Positions 51,851 through 61,186 of a stretch of 64,000 nucleotides of DNA are shown here, in pieces. Where the stretch lies: positions 46,603 through 110,602 of the forward strand of contig JAFSKF010000025.1 of NCBI GenBank assembly GCA_017449065.1, in the 5' to 3' direction. Source of the stretch: Bacteroidales bacterium. Its GTDB lineage: Bacteria; Bacteroidota; Bacteroidia; Bacteroidales; UBA3663. The position numbers were made by a program, and so were the translations under genes. The notes beneath the pieces were generated by a model. That model did no database searches. It was not told the DNA's origin and was given only the letters and a program-made list of their open reading frames with translations. The stretch's first letter is position 1. Every line of letters starts with the position of its first letter.

Positions 51851-53202
51851 AACTCGTCAATCTTTTTGAAATCAATTTCAATATCGCGAACCATCATGTC
51901 TTTGGCGATCTCTTTTTCTGCCTGACGCATCTTCAGTAGGGTCTGCCATTCACGCTTGAATAGATCAGTATAGTCATAGCGGAAATCGGTGCTACCCTGC
52001 ACATCGATATCCTCCAAAAGCTGTCCGATGGAATAATCGCCTACCGGTCGCCCAGGGTCCCAGACGTGTTCCTCTTCTCGTCCTTCATTGTCGATGGTTT
52101 CGTCGATAATCTTCAGGTCGCGTAAATGCGAAATAATATTACCTGTCAGTTTGGAAGGCAGGTGCAGGGTGGTCGAAATATCCTCAGTATTGAATTTGCG
52201 TTTCGGGAATTGGCTATAGATCAGGCCGGCCACGACGACACACAGGAAATCGTAATAGCGACGGGAGATATTCTGCGTATCCTTCTCAAACTCGAAGTTT
52301 CGCATATTCTGGGCAGCAAACGAAAGCTCAGCACCATACAGGCAGATTACCCACGACATCTGCATCCACAAAAGCAGCAACGGCAGGGCGGCGAAAGAAC
52401 CGTAGATGGCACTGTATTTCGAAACCCAGATCTGACCGTTGATGTAAAGGTTTTGGAAGAAGATAAATCCGATACCAGCAACGGCACCCGCAATCAGCGC
52501 ATTGGTAAACTTTACTTTCGCATTGGGAATTACGATATAGACAAAAGTGAACACAATGATGATGAGCAGGTATGGGACCCATTTGAAGAGGAAGCGTAAC
52601 GTTTCGGAAACCACTTCAATCGAGATATCGTTGAGCGCCGTGTGTGTGAAAATTTGCACACCGCAAACCAGAAAGATGAGTATCGGGATGATAATCATGA
52701 TGCTCAGATAGTCGGTAACTTTGCGCACCGTGCTGCGTCCTTTTTTCTGCTGCCATATCTGGTTGAAGACGGCTTCCACATTGCCAATCAGGCTATAGAT
52801 TACCCAAAGCAGCATCACGATACCGATGCCCATGATGATGCCGGTCTTCGAATGCTCCAAATAGCTGTCTGCAAACTTAAAGATGTAGGTGATCGTTTCG
52901 TTCTGTCCCGTTTCAGCCTGAGCCATCGTCTCTTGAAGCATATCCTGCACATTAAAGCCCTTGGCAATACCCAGAATCAGGGCGAAAATCGGTACGATTG
53001 CCAGAAGTGTGTAATAAGTAAGGGCAGATGCCTTTTCCATCATTCGGTCGCCAATGAAAAACCGCACCGAAAGAAATAGAGCCTTTACAATGCTGATGAG
53101 ATAGCGAACAGTGCCGGAAACGTTTTCTGCGGTCATTCTCCAGACGTCGTAGGTCAGGAACCTGACGGCGATACGGAATAGGACAATGGGATTCTTGGTC
53201 AT
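51793..53202 (-). CDS. YihY/BrkB family inner membrane protein
   Basis: A 469-aa membrane protein of the YihY/virulence factor BrkB family (once misnamed RNase BN). SALTYYTLLAIVPIFALILGIAKGF near residue 60 is the signature first hairpin, followed by WVIYSLIGNVEAVFNQIW, PYLLIIIVFTFVYIVIPNAKVKFTNALIAGAVAGIGF and YGSFAALPLLLLWMQMSWVICLYGAELSFA. Six transmembrane segments sit at about 40-310. The C-terminal ~155 residues are cytosolic and contain a winged-helix-like stretch (FNTEDISTTLHLPSKLTGNIISHLRDLKII). Function unknown in the family. Its 3' end overlaps tldD by 58 nt. Confidence 0.9.
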   Translation of the reverse strand: MTKNPIVLFRIAVRFLTYDVWRMTAENVSGTVRYLISIVKALFLSVRFFIGDRMMEKASALTYYTLLAIVPIFALILGIAKGFNVQDMLQETMAQAETGQNETITYIFKFADSYLEHSKTGIIMGIGIVMLLWVIYSLIGNVEAVFNQIWQQKKGRSTVRKVTDYLSIMIIIPILIFLVCGVQIFTHTALNDISIEVVSETLRFLFKWVPYLLIIIVFTFVYIVIPNAKVKFTNALIAGAVAGIGFIFFQNLYINGQIWVSKYSAIYGSFAALPLLLLWMQMSWVICLYGAELSFAAQNMRNFEFEKDTQNISRRYYDFLCVVVAGLIYSQFPKRKFNTEDISTTLHLPSKLTGNIISHLRDLKIIDETIDNEGREEEHVWDPGRPVGDYSIGQLLEDIDVQGSTDFRYDYTDLFKREWQTLLKMRQAEKEIAKDMMVRDIEIDFKKIDELCNTSRSLKERLRQLSQKA

Positions 53203-53223
53203 GATATTGAATGAGGTTTTCAG

Positions 53224-54105
53224 TTATTTCTCCATAGTTAGGGATGTCGTGCCTATCAGTTTGCCGTCTGCATAGACTTCGAAGACAAAGCGTCCCGGAT
53301 CGAGCGTCTCGTTGCGGTTCCAATAGAGTGAGACGGGTTGTTCCTCACCCGTGTATTCGATGGTCTTCTTCATGGAATACTGGATTTGATCGCTGTCATA
53401 TTGGAAGGTGCCCGACTTGGCATTAGTCAGCACGTCCTCGTTGGGTTTCAGGATGCGTACATACAGCTCTTTATCTCCGGTCTGTGCGGTTATGTTGGCA
53501 CTGATATTGAAGCTCAGCTCGAACAGGGTCGTTGCCTTCAGCGAAGAAGTTTTCTTGCCACGTTTGTTTTGAGCCACAGCGTGCAGATTGTTTGCAGACA
53601 GGTGAGAGGCGATGTCGATCTTCTGGTTCAGTTCTTCGTTCTGCTGCTTTAGGTTCTCGTTGGCTGAGCTGATGCGGTTCATCTGGCGTCGCACCTCTTT
53701 GTTTTCAGCAGCCAAGGCTTCGTTCACCTGATTCAGGGAATCCACCTGAGCCACATAATAGCGGAGTACGCCACGTACGGAGGCCAATTCCTTTTCGAGG
53801 GCCACAATCTTACGCAGGTCTTCTGCCTTGGTCTGTTTGAGTTCTTCAGCCAGACGCTGCAACTTAATACGCTGGTCTTCGAGTTTTTGTTCGAGCGAGT
53901 CGTTGTTGACCGTCAGCTTGTAGCCTTCATACTGGATGGCCAATTGGGTGTATTCGTCTGCCAGTTGCTCTTTTTCCAGCGCGTATTGTTCCGTCAGAAA
54001 ATCAATCGTGTCGGTTTTGTCGTATAAAGATACGGATAGCCAGGCAATAACACCTGCCAGAATGACACCGAGAACGCAAAAAGTGATAATAAGTTTTTTA
54101 TTCAT
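53224..54105 (-). CDS. Membrane-anchored coiled-coil protein of unknown function
   Basis: A 293-aa protein: one N-terminal transmembrane segment (about 5-27), a long Glu/Gln/Leu coiled coil (about 30-165) and a C-terminal beta-rich domain (about 190-290, ATTLFELSFNISANITA ... GRFVFEVYADGKLIGTTSL). I do not recognise a named family, though similar anchor-coil-sandwich proteins are common in Bacteroidota. It lies 21 bp upstream of the BrkB gene on the same strand and likely shares its promoter at 54160-54193. Topology suggests coil and sandwich face the periplasm. Confidence 0.8.
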   Translation of the reverse strand: MNKKLIITFCVLGVILAGVIAWLSVSLYDKTDTIDFLTEQYALEKEQLADEYTQLAIQYEGYKLTVNNDSLEQKLEDQRIKLQRLAEELKQTKAEDLRKIVALEKELASVRGVLRYYVAQVDSLNQVNEALAAENKEVRRQMNRISSANENLKQQNEELNQKIDIASHLSANNLHAVAQNKRGKKTSSLKATTLFELSFNISANITAQTGDKELYVRILKPNEDVLTNAKSGTFQYDSDQIQYSMKKTIEYTGEEQPVSLYWNRNETLDPGRFVFEVYADGKLIGTTSLTMEK

Positions 54106-54159
54106 TGTACATCTTTATTAACCTTGTCCCAGATAATCAGAAACGACTATTATGGGGTG

Positions 54160-54193
54160 CAAAGGTACGAAAAAATTACTAAATGGCAGCAAA
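54160..54193 (-). promoter_or_regulatory. Promoter candidate of the coiled-coil/brkB/tldD/pmbA run
   Basis: On the minus strand, TTTG at 54193-54190 and TACCTTTG at 54167-54160 are 22 bp apart. It is back-to-back with the PASTA-gene promoter. Confidence 0.5.
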
Positions 54194-54237
54194 AAAACGA
54201 CTAAATTTTGGTTTGAACGTAAATATTTATACTTTTT

Positions 54238-54269
54238 TTTGGAATTAAAGTGATTTCTGCATAACTTTG
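54238..54269 (+). promoter_or_regulatory. Promoter of the PASTA-rluA unit
   Basis: TTTG at 54238-54241 and TAACTTTG at 54262-54269, 20 bp apart, 24 bp before the ATG at 54293. Confidence 0.65.
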
Positions 54270-54292
54270 CTCCCTGAAATAAAAGAGAATTT

Positions 54293-54889
54293 ATGAAAAT
54301 CAAACATTCGATAATCATCATATCGGTCAACCTGCTGATTATGCTTTTGATTGTGTTGGGTGTAACCTTCCTGTGGCTGCCGGGCTGGCTCAACGACATT
54401 ACCGGACACAACGAGAAGGCCATCGTGCCTGAAGTGGTAGGTAAGACCGTAGATGTTGCAACGGCAGAACTTGAGGCGGTAGGTTTGCGTCCGATGGTAA
54501 TTGATACCATTTATGGAGACGGCTGCCAACCCGGAGAAGTGATCGAACAGTTGCCCGAAGGCAATTTGCCTGTGAAACCCAATCGTATTGTCTATCTCAC
54601 CATCAATGCCTTCGATGTGCAGAAGGTGCTGTTCCCGGATGTAATCCAATGGTCAAGCCGTCAGGCTATTTCCCATTTGCGCGAGTTGAAACTCATTGCA
54701 GATTCGGTGAAATACGAACCCTATGAATTCGACGATCTGGTGCTTTCGGTCACCCATCTGGAAACCGGAGAAGAGATGAATATTGGTGAGTTGTATCCGA
54801 TCCGCACCCATCTGGTGGTGCATGTGGGCAGCACGACTGCAGATCTTGAAGTGAAAAACGATTCGACGGAGAATTCTTTCTTCGAGTAA
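54293..54889 (+). CDS. PASTA-domain protein
   Basis: A 198-aa protein with an N-terminal transmembrane segment (about 7-29) and two to three PASTA repeats: IVPEVVGKTVDVATAELEAVGLRPMV (about 43-68) with its PGEVIEQLPEGN end, then FPDVIQWSSRQAISHLRELKLI (about 115-140), and a final strand. PASTA repeats bind muropeptides or beta-lactams in other bacteria, but here there is no kinase or PBP domain. It directly precedes the pseudouridine synthase gene, with no gap, and Ddl follows shortly after, so a cell-wall role is plausible. That link is inference. Confidence 0.87.
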   Translation: MKIKHSIIIISVNLLIMLLIVLGVTFLWLPGWLNDITGHNEKAIVPEVVGKTVDVATAELEAVGLRPMVIDTIYGDGCQPGEVIEQLPEGNLPVKPNRIVYLTINAFDVQKVLFPDVIQWSSRQAISHLRELKLIADSVKYEPYEFDDLVLSVTHLETGEEMNIGELYPIRTHLVVHVGSTTADLEVKNDSTENSFFE

Positions 54890-55957
54890 GTGACAGATAT
54901 GGCAGAAACATCAGAATCCGAACTGTTTGAGCATTTCCGGTTTGTGGCTGATAAGGGACAGCACCCCATCCGTGTCGATAAGTTTTTGGTCGATCGCATC
55001 GTGGGCACTTCCCGGAACCGCATCCAACGTGCCGCTGACGGTGGGTTTATTCTGGTGAACGGAAAGCCGGAGAAGGTGAGCTGCAAGGTGAAGCCCGGCG
55101 ATGTGGTGCAGGTGATGATGGACAGACCCCGCCATAGTACGGAAATTGTGCCGGAAGACATTCCGCTGGATATCGTTTATGAGGATGAAGACCTTTTGGT
55201 AGTCAACAAGCCTGCAGGAATGGTGGTGCATCCCGGGCATGGAAACTATACCGGAACCCTGGTGAATGCTTTGGCTTTCCATTTGGGCTATGTCCCATCG
55301 ACTGCCGGCGACGATGCAGGTGCTGACGACGAGGAGGAAGAGAACTTCGATTTCCAGAAGCGCATGGGACTGGTGCATCGCATCGACAAGGAGACATCGG
55401 GGCTGCTGGTGATTGCCAAGAATGAAGATGCCGGCACTTCGTTGAGCCGTCAGTTCTTTCACAAAACCACCCGCCGGTTATACACGGCTCTGGTTTGGGG
55501 ACACGTTGATGCAGACGAGGGAACCGTCGAAGGGAATATCGGGCGGAACCGGCGCGACAGGACCCTGATGGAGTTCTATCCTGCCGGCAGCGAGGAAGGC
55601 AAGCCTGCCGTAACGCATTATAAGGTGTTGCAGCGTTTGGGCTATGTCACTTTGGTGGAATGTCGTTTGGAGACGGGGCGTACTCACCAGATCCGAGTGC
55701 ATATGAAGCATATTGGTCACACCTTGTTCAATGATAAGACGTATGGCGGCGATCACATCCTGAAAGGAACGACGTTTAACTTATATACGCAGTTCGTGAA
55801 CCGGTGTTTTGAGGTTTGTCCGAGGCAGGCGCTGCACGCCAGGACATTAGGGTTCCGTCATCCGCGCACCGGCGAGGAGATGGACTTCGAAGCCCCGCTG
55901 CCGCCGGATATGCAGCAACTGGTAACAATGTGGAACGAATACATTTCGCAACGCTGA
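54890..55957 (+). CDS. RluA-family pseudouridine synthase (RluD-like)
   Basis: A 355-aa enzyme converting uridine to pseudouridine in rRNA. An S4 domain (about 22-80: RVDKFLVDRIVGTSRNRIQRAA...FILVNGKPEKVSCKVKPGD) precedes the catalytic domain, where the active Asp lies in VHRIDKETSGLLVIAKN near residue 165. The late ECRLETGRTHQIRVHMKHIGHTLFNDKTYGG block matches RluC/RluD. An acidic insert DDAGADDEEEENFD near 142-155 is unusual. The start could be GTG 54890, touching the PASTA stop, or ATG 54899; the choice changes only three residues. Confidence 0.94.
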   Translation: MTDMAETSESELFEHFRFVADKGQHPIRVDKFLVDRIVGTSRNRIQRAADGGFILVNGKPEKVSCKVKPGDVVQVMMDRPRHSTEIVPEDIPLDIVYEDEDLLVVNKPAGMVVHPGHGNYTGTLVNALAFHLGYVPSTAGDDAGADDEEEENFDFQKRMGLVHRIDKETSGLLVIAKNEDAGTSLSRQFFHKTTRRLYTALVWGHVDADEGTVEGNIGRNRRDRTLMEFYPAGSEEGKPAVTHYKVLQRLGYVTLVECRLETGRTHQIRVHMKHIGHTLFNDKTYGGDHILKGTTFNLYTQFVNRCFEVCPRQALHARTLGFRHPRTGEEMDFEAPLPPDMQQLVTMWNEYISQR

Positions 55958-56014
55958 TTTGAAAAAGAAGTAGTATCAACTTGAGATTTTTGTTTTATAG
56001 CTTTTAGCAGAGCA

Positions 56015-57016
56015 ATGAAAAAGAGAATAGCCATAGTCGCTGGTGGCGATAGCAGCGAACACGTAGTCAGCCTTCGTAGTGCACAGGGCATTTGGAGTTT
56101 TCTGAATCATGACAAATACGAAACGTATATGATTGTGATGAAAGGGAAGGATTGGCACATGGTGGGTTACGACGGAAAGAATTATCAGAACGACGAAACC
56201 TGGCCCGTTGACCGGAATGATTTTACGGTAGTGAAGGACGGTTGCCGGATTACCTTCGACTTTGCCTATATCATCATTCACGGAACACCCGGCGAGAACG
56301 GTCTGTTGCAAGGATATTTCGACCTCATCGGTATGCCTTATTCCTGCTGCGGTGTTTTGACAGCCGCTCTTACTTGCAGCAAATATTTCTGCAACAAATA
56401 CCTCAGTACAATGGGGATTCCCGTGGCAAAAAGCATCCTGCTCCACAAAGGCGAACAGGTGGAGACCGACAGGGTGGTGGCAGAACTCGGATTGCCGGTC
56501 TTCGTGAAACCCAATGCCGGTGGATCGAGTTATGCAACTACGAAAGTGAAGGAAGCCGGGCGTTTGCAGCAGGCCATCTACGATGCCATGCATGAGGCTA
56601 CGGGAGAAGTGATTATCGAGAGTTTTATGCAGGGTACGGAAATCACTTGCGGCTGCTATATGTCGCGCCATGGTTTGCAGGCATTGCCTATCACGGAAGT
56701 TTGCCCGAAGACGGAATTTTTCGATGTGGATGCAAAGTATAACGGTGCCGTCGAGGAAATCACTCCAGCCCGTTTGTCGCCTGAAATGACAGCTCGCGTG
56801 CAGGCTCTCACCCAAAAGATTTACACCTACATCGGAGCCAAGGGTATTATCAGGGTTGATTATATCATTATCGACAATGAACCCCATCTGTTGGAAGTAA
56901 ATACCACGCCAGGCATGACGGCTACCTCTTTTATCCCGCAGGAAGTACGTGCTGCAGGCCTGAACATCCAGGATGTGATGGATGACGTTATCAATGCTTC
57001 GTTGAACGCAATATAA
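56015..57016 (+). CDS. ddl: D-alanine--D-alanine ligase
   Basis: A 333-aa ATP-grasp enzyme joining two D-Ala for peptidoglycan. N-terminal IAIVAGGDSSEHVVSLRSA (about 4-22), the VKPNAGGSSYATTKVKE loop near 167, EVCPKTEFFDVDAKYN near 228 and the metal-binding HLLEVNTTPGMTATSFIPQE block near 289 are all present. Length and order match DdlB. It starts 57 bp after the rluA gene; no promoter with a good -7 was found there, so it may be read from 54238. The acyltransferase gene follows 18 bp later. Confidence 0.95.
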   Translation: MKKRIAIVAGGDSSEHVVSLRSAQGIWSFLNHDKYETYMIVMKGKDWHMVGYDGKNYQNDETWPVDRNDFTVVKDGCRITFDFAYIIIHGTPGENGLLQGYFDLIGMPYSCCGVLTAALTCSKYFCNKYLSTMGIPVAKSILLHKGEQVETDRVVAELGLPVFVKPNAGGSSYATTKVKEAGRLQQAIYDAMHEATGEVIIESFMQGTEITCGCYMSRHGLQALPITEVCPKTEFFDVDAKYNGAVEEITPARLSPEMTARVQALTQKIYTYIGAKGIIRVDYIIIDNEPHLLEVNTTPGMTATSFIPQEVRAAGLNIQDVMDDVINASLNAI

Positions 57017-57034
57017 ACCTAAACCCAAATAATT

Positions 57035-58222
57035 ATGGAAAACAAGCATCCCGAATTCGAAGAGATTCGTTGTTTCTACGACGAAGACGTTCCTGAGAAG
57101 CTCTGGCCTTTGGTGGACCAACCGGCCATTGAGAAATTTGTGAAGGCTCTGATGCCTAACTTAGATATGGACCAGTTCCGAGCCCAGATCAAGTCGATGC
57201 ACACCATTCGCGAATTCCAGTCGAAGGTTGTGGCTCAGTTTGTTTTGGCTTTGGCGAAAAAAACAACTGACTCGCTGGAACTGAGGGGTGTTGAAAACAT
57301 TCAGCCAGGGCGTGCTGCCACCTATATCACAAACCATCGGGACATTGTGCTCGATTCCGCATTCCTCAACACGATGCTTAACCAGCATGGTCTGACAACG
57401 GCTGAGATTGCCATTGGCGACAACTTGTTTGCCTACGATTGGATCAAGGATCTGGTGCGACTCAACAAGTCGTTTATCGTATTGCGCAGCGTGCCTGTGC
57501 GTCAGATGCTGGAAGTTTCCAAGCGCCTTTCGTCCTATATCCACTACACCATCAACGAAAAGAAAAATCCGATCTGGATTGCTCAGCGAGAGGGCAGAAG
57601 CAAGGATTCGAGCGATGAGACTCAGGCTTCGGTGGTGAAGATGCTGGCAATGGGCGGAAGCAGCCGCGATATTATTCAGAACATCCGTCAGCTGAACGTG
57701 CAGCCCGTGGCATTGAGCTACGAATACGATCCGTGCGACTATCTGAAAGCTCAGGAGTTTCAGCTGAAGCGCGATAACCCGGAGTGGAAGAAGAGCAAAG
57801 AGGATGATGTGCTGAGTATGGCTACCGGTCTGCAGGGCTATAAGGGTCGCGTGGTGTTTACAATTACCCCCGAAATCAATCAGACGTTCGACCAGTATCC
57901 TTGGATTAACGACAGGAATGCTCAGGTGAATTGTGTCTGCCAGACCATCGATCGTGCCCTGCACTGCAATATGTACCTGTTCCCCATTAATTACATTGCA
58001 TATAACCTGCGTTTCCAGACTTCCAAGTATGCTGATAAATACAACAAAGAAGAAGAGCAGAAGGTGCTTGCCTATCTGAATGCACAACTTGCCAAGGTGC
58101 AGATTCCTAATCGCGACGAGGCATTCTTGTGGGATTGTATGCTGACCATGTACAGTAACCCAGTGGTGAATTTTGAAAAACTGACGGAGCCGCAGAATGG
58201 CGAGGTGACTCCACTCACTTAA
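57035..58222 (+). CDS. Putative acyltransferase (PlsC-like)
   Basis: A 395-aa protein with a glycerolphosphate acyltransferase-like core: TYITNHRDIVLDSAFLN near residue 93 gives the His/Asp motif as H-x5-D rather than the usual H-x4-D, and FIVLRSVP and WIAQREGRSKD near 147 and 183 match the second and third PlsC blocks (the latter like FPEGTRS). GLQGYKGRVVFTITPEIN near 264 is a further conserved-looking block. No membrane segment is obvious. Likely role: transfer of acyl chains to a glycerophosphate or lipid A-type acceptor. The exact substrate is unknown. It lies between ddl and nadC. Confidence 0.75.
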   Translation: MENKHPEFEEIRCFYDEDVPEKLWPLVDQPAIEKFVKALMPNLDMDQFRAQIKSMHTIREFQSKVVAQFVLALAKKTTDSLELRGVENIQPGRAATYITNHRDIVLDSAFLNTMLNQHGLTTAEIAIGDNLFAYDWIKDLVRLNKSFIVLRSVPVRQMLEVSKRLSSYIHYTINEKKNPIWIAQREGRSKDSSDETQASVVKMLAMGGSSRDIIQNIRQLNVQPVALSYEYDPCDYLKAQEFQLKRDNPEWKKSKEDDVLSMATGLQGYKGRVVFTITPEINQTFDQYPWINDRNAQVNCVCQTIDRALHCNMYLFPINYIAYNLRFQTSKYADKYNKEEEQKVLAYLNAQLAKVQIPNRDEAFLWDCMLTMYSNPVVNFEKLTEPQNGEVTPLT

Positions 58223-58238
58223 TAACACATTAAATAGT

Positions 58239-59096
58239 ATGATGGACGAAAAAATAGTTAACGAACTGATCGACGAACTGATTCAGTTGTCTTTCAAGGA
58301 AGATATCGGTGATGGCGACCACACCACATTGTCGTGCATTCCTGCAGATGCCATTGGCAAACAGAAACTACTGGTGAAGGAGGAAGGTATTCTGGCGGGT
58401 GTTGAAATTGCCAAGCGTGTGTTTGCAGCCTTCGACCCGGAACTGAAAATGGAAGTGTTTATCCAAGACGGTGCGCACGTCAAACCCGGCGACATTGCTT
58501 TTATTGTGACAGGTAAGGAACAGAGCCTTTTGCAGACGGAACGCCTGATGCTCAACATCATGCAGCGTATGTCGGGCATAGCCACGATGACTGCCAAATA
58601 TGTGAAAGCCCTGGAAGGCACCAAGACACGTGTGCTCGACACCCGGAAGACGACACCCGGTATGCGCATCTTGGAGAAGATGGCGGTGCAGATTGGCGGT
58701 GGCTGCAATCATCGCATCGGGTTGTTCGATATGATTCTTCTGAAGGATAATCATGTGGATTTCGCGGGAGGTATTCACAATGCCATCCAGCGTGCCAAAG
58801 ATTATTGTAAGGCAAAAGGCAAGAACCTGAAGATTGAAGTGGAGGTCCGGAACTTTAAGGAACTTGAAGAGGCATTGGCTGAAGGCGTGGATCGCATTAT
58901 GTTCGATAATTTCACGCCTGCTGATACCCGCAAGGCTGTCGAGATGGTGGGTGGACGCTGTGAGACGGAGTCGAGTGGCGGCATCACTTTCGATACGATG
59001 CTTCCTTATGCTCAGGCGGGTGTCGATTTCATTTCTTTCGGTGCCCTGACTCATTCTGTGAAGGGCCTCGACCTGAGTTTCAAGGCTGTGAAGTAA
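58239..59096 (+). CDS. nadC: Nicotinate-nucleotide pyrophosphorylase (quinolinate phosphoribosyltransferase)
   Basis: A 285-aa enzyme of de novo NAD synthesis, making nicotinate mononucleotide from quinolinate and PRPP. The block TRKTTPGMRILEKMAVQIGGGCNHRIGLFDMILLKDNH (about 131-168) has the substrate-binding Arg, Lys and His of the family, and ESSGGI near 246 forms the phosphate loop. An N-terminal EDIGDGDHTTLSCIP block (about 17-31) is also typical. It follows the acyltransferase by 16 bp, and a clean terminator follows at 59124. nadD, the next step, is at 33217 in another operon. Confidence 0.97.
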   Translation: MMDEKIVNELIDELIQLSFKEDIGDGDHTTLSCIPADAIGKQKLLVKEEGILAGVEIAKRVFAAFDPELKMEVFIQDGAHVKPGDIAFIVTGKEQSLLQTERLMLNIMQRMSGIATMTAKYVKALEGTKTRVLDTRKTTPGMRILEKMAVQIGGGCNHRIGLFDMILLKDNHVDFAGGIHNAIQRAKDYCKAKGKNLKIEVEVRNFKELEEALAEGVDRIMFDNFTPADTRKAVEMVGGRCETESSGGITFDTMLPYAQAGVDFISFGALTHSVKGLDLSFKAVK

Positions 59097-59123
59097 GATC
59101 TCATAGGCTAAATAATTGCAAAA

Positions 59124-59160
59124 ATCCCCTCCGGCGTCTCGTCGGGGGGGATCATTTTTT
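59124..59160 (+). terminator. Intrinsic terminator after nadC
   Basis: ATCCCCTCCGGC (59124-59135) pairs with GTCGGGGGGGAT (59141-59152) over 12 bp including two G-U, loop GTCTC, followed by CATTTTTT. Confidence 0.85.
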
Positions 59161-59178
59161 CACAAAGGGAGGTGTTAA

Positions 59179-59538
59179 TTACATATATTTCTTGAGTTCG
59201 GTTTGCAGTTGCTTGGGGTCGAACTGAAGCAGTTTCATTTCCGCTGCCAAGGCGGGGAGTTTTTCTTCCAGGAACCGTTTGGTGCGCACTTCGCGGATAA
59301 TCGTTTCTGCTTCGGGCGAAAGGAAATTGCCTTTGCCTCGTTTGCTGTAGATGATTCCCTGTTGCAAGAGGCGCTCGATGGTGCGCATCACGGTGTTCGG
59401 GTTCACCTCCAGCTGAACGGCAAGTTCCCGGACCGACGGAATCTGCTCATCCGGCTTTATTTCGCCTCGCAAGACCCGGTCGCAAAGCAGATCGTAAATC
59501 TGCAGGAAGATGGGTTGTGCATTTGTCTGAAATTCCAT
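59179..59538 (-). CDS. GntR-family regulator, YtrA type
   Basis: A 119-aa repressor with only the winged helix-turn-helix (PIFLQIYDLLCDRVLRGEIKPDEQIPSVRELAVQLEVNPNTVMRTIERLLQQGIIYSKRGKGNFL, about 9-73) and a short helical tail. This short form is the YtrA subgroup, which usually controls the ABC transporter in its own operon. Here it is the last gene of that operon, 9 bp after the permease gene and transcribed with it. Candidate operator repeats lie upstream of the ATPase gene (61187-61250). Confidence 0.92.
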   Translation of the reverse strand: MEFQTNAQPIFLQIYDLLCDRVLRGEIKPDEQIPSVRELAVQLEVNPNTVMRTIERLLQQGIIYSKRGKGNFLSPEAETIIREVRTKRFLEEKLPALAAEMKLLQFDPKQLQTELKKYM

Positions 59539-59547
59539 AGCGTGCAG

Positions 59548-60441
59548 TTATTTTGCCTGTTTCCGGGCGATTTGACGATAAAGGATTGCATAGAAACCGA
59601 TGCCAAGCAACACGCCGGCATAGAAGTTGTAGCGAATGACTTGAAATATTGTAGCCATCGTATTATCCAAGGCAGGATGGTAATTGTCTCCATGTAAGTC
59701 CGGCACTATCATATAAGCGAACATGATAATTAGCGCTACAGTATAGGCAAAGGTCCAGAATACGTTAATACCAATGCTCTTAATCTGGCTGTTGGTACGG
59801 AAGCACATGCAGCAAATCAGGTAGAACCCTAAACTGCTAATGTAGTTCGGAATGGTATAGTAACGAACAGAATCGATTAATAATACCACTTCTTGTTGCA
59901 TCAGAGGGTGGGCCAAATCATCCTCATGGCGATACAGCGATGGTATTTCCTGCAGAGTATAGCCCGGATCCATCAGCGCCAGTCCGTTTTGCATCCAGTC
60001 GAGGTGCGGATACAGGGCGTAGCCTATTCCCATAGTGATGTAGAACAGCACCAGATAGACGAGGGTATAGGCCAGGAAGCCAAACAGGTAGTCGGCCAAG
60101 AGCACCACGAACTTTTCGAGGTTCGAACCCGGTAGCGCCAGATAGGTGGTCGAGGTTTTCGGGTTGCAGAACTTATGGGTCAGCAGCGTGGTCACGGCAA
60201 AGACGATGGCATACAGGCCATAGGAAAAATAAGTATTGCTGGCGACGGCTACCGTTCCGGGGAAGGCGGTGAAGCTGTCGGGATGATAGTTAAGTATTCC
60301 TTTAAAAATAAAGAACAGGATAATAATAACAGCATAGAGGATGGCGATGATACCCAAGGTAAGGGCGAATGTGTTCTTGCCCAGCATCCAGTCGTAGCGC
60401 AAAAGGGCGCCCACGCGCTTCATATTGAAAGACGATTTCAT
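59548..60441 (-). CDS. ABC-2-type transporter permease
   Basis: A 297-aa membrane protein with about six transmembrane segments (near 22-48, 68-90, 105-135, 190-215, 222-250 and 265-285). It pairs with the ATPase gene 16 bp upstream. There is no strong family motif beyond topology; the family is that of the permeases found with YtrA regulators, usually drug or peptide exporters in stress response. The cargo is unknown. The extracytoplasmic loop between TM3 and TM4 (about 140-185) is acidic. Confidence 0.82.
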   Translation of the reverse strand: MKSSFNMKRVGALLRYDWMLGKNTFALTLGIIAILYAVIIILFFIFKGILNYHPDSFTAFPGTVAVASNTYFSYGLYAIVFAVTTLLTHKFCNPKTSTTYLALPGSNLEKFVVLLADYLFGFLAYTLVYLVLFYITMGIGYALYPHLDWMQNGLALMDPGYTLQEIPSLYRHEDDLAHPLMQQEVVLLIDSVRYYTIPNYISSLGFYLICCMCFRTNSQIKSIGINVFWTFAYTVALIIMFAYMIVPDLHGDNYHPALDNTMATIFQVIRYNFYAGVLLGIGFYAILYRQIARKQAK

Positions 60442-60457
60442 TGTAGTCGGAGTTTTC

Positions 60458-61168
60458 TTATTCGTTACTATTGTTTTCAGTCACCTGGCAGAACACTTCT
60501 TTGATGTCTTCTGTGCCAAATCGCTCACCCAGTTCTTCGAGCGAAGAGGAGAGACGGATGCCGTCGTTCTCCATAATCACCACCCAGTCGATGAGCCCTT
60601 CCAGATCATCCACCTGATGCGTAGAGATGAGAATCGTCTTCTTTTCGTCGAAGGCTGAAGCCACCAGTTTGCGGAAAATGCGCTTCGAGGGGATGTCCAT
60701 GCCGTTGGTCGGTTCGTCGAGGAACAGGTAAGGCGTGTTGCAGGCCAAAGAGAGCGAGATGAGCGCCTTCTTCTGTTGGCCAAGGGAAAGATGTGTGAGC
60801 TTCTGTGTGGCAGGGATGTCAAACTCTTCGATTGCCTTCTGGAATATCTCGTGGCTGAAAGTGGGGTACAGGGGGCTGATCACCTCCGACAGTTCCTGAA
60901 TGGAAGTGTTCAGGATCGCTTCATTTTCGGGCACCAGGCGGATCTGCTCTTGGAATCCGGGTTCGCGCTTGCGAGGATCGAGACCGCCTACCGAATAATC
61001 GCCTTGGCCCAGCAGCGTGCCCGACAGCAATTTCAGAAAAGTGGATTTGCCCACTCCGTTCTTGCCAAAAAGACCGTAGATGTGTCCTGCGGGCAAGGAG
61101 AGGCTGATTTCTTTCAACACCGGCTGATGCTTGACATAGCCATACGTGAGATTGTTGGTTTGAATCAT
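60458..61168 (-). CDS. ABC transporter ATP-binding protein
   Basis: A 236-aa ATPase. Walker A is GLFGKNGVGKST at residues 32-43; the signature is LSLGQQKKALI rather than LSGGQ; Walker B is YLFLDEPTNGMD, with the switch His in LISTHQVDDLEGL. This matches the YtrB/drug-export group. It is the first gene of the ATPase-permease-GntR operon, with ATG 61168 following a possible promoter at 61263-61294. Confidence 0.94.
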   Translation of the reverse strand: MIQTNNLTYGYVKHQPVLKEISLSLPAGHIYGLFGKNGVGKSTFLKLLSGTLLGQGDYSVGGLDPRKREPGFQEQIRLVPENEAILNTSIQELSEVISPLYPTFSHEIFQKAIEEFDIPATQKLTHLSLGQQKKALISLSLACNTPYLFLDEPTNGMDIPSKRIFRKLVASAFDEKKTILISTHQVDDLEGLIDWVVIMENDGIRLSSSLEELGERFGTEDIKEVFCQVTENNSNE

Positions 61169-61186
61169 AGGTTTGTTAGAGTTAAA

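Noticed and set aside
55976..57121. 381-codon minus-strand frame over ddl
   Set aside because: ddl is complete with all ATP-grasp motifs on the plus strand; the antisense frame has no family features and runs into the neighbouring gene.
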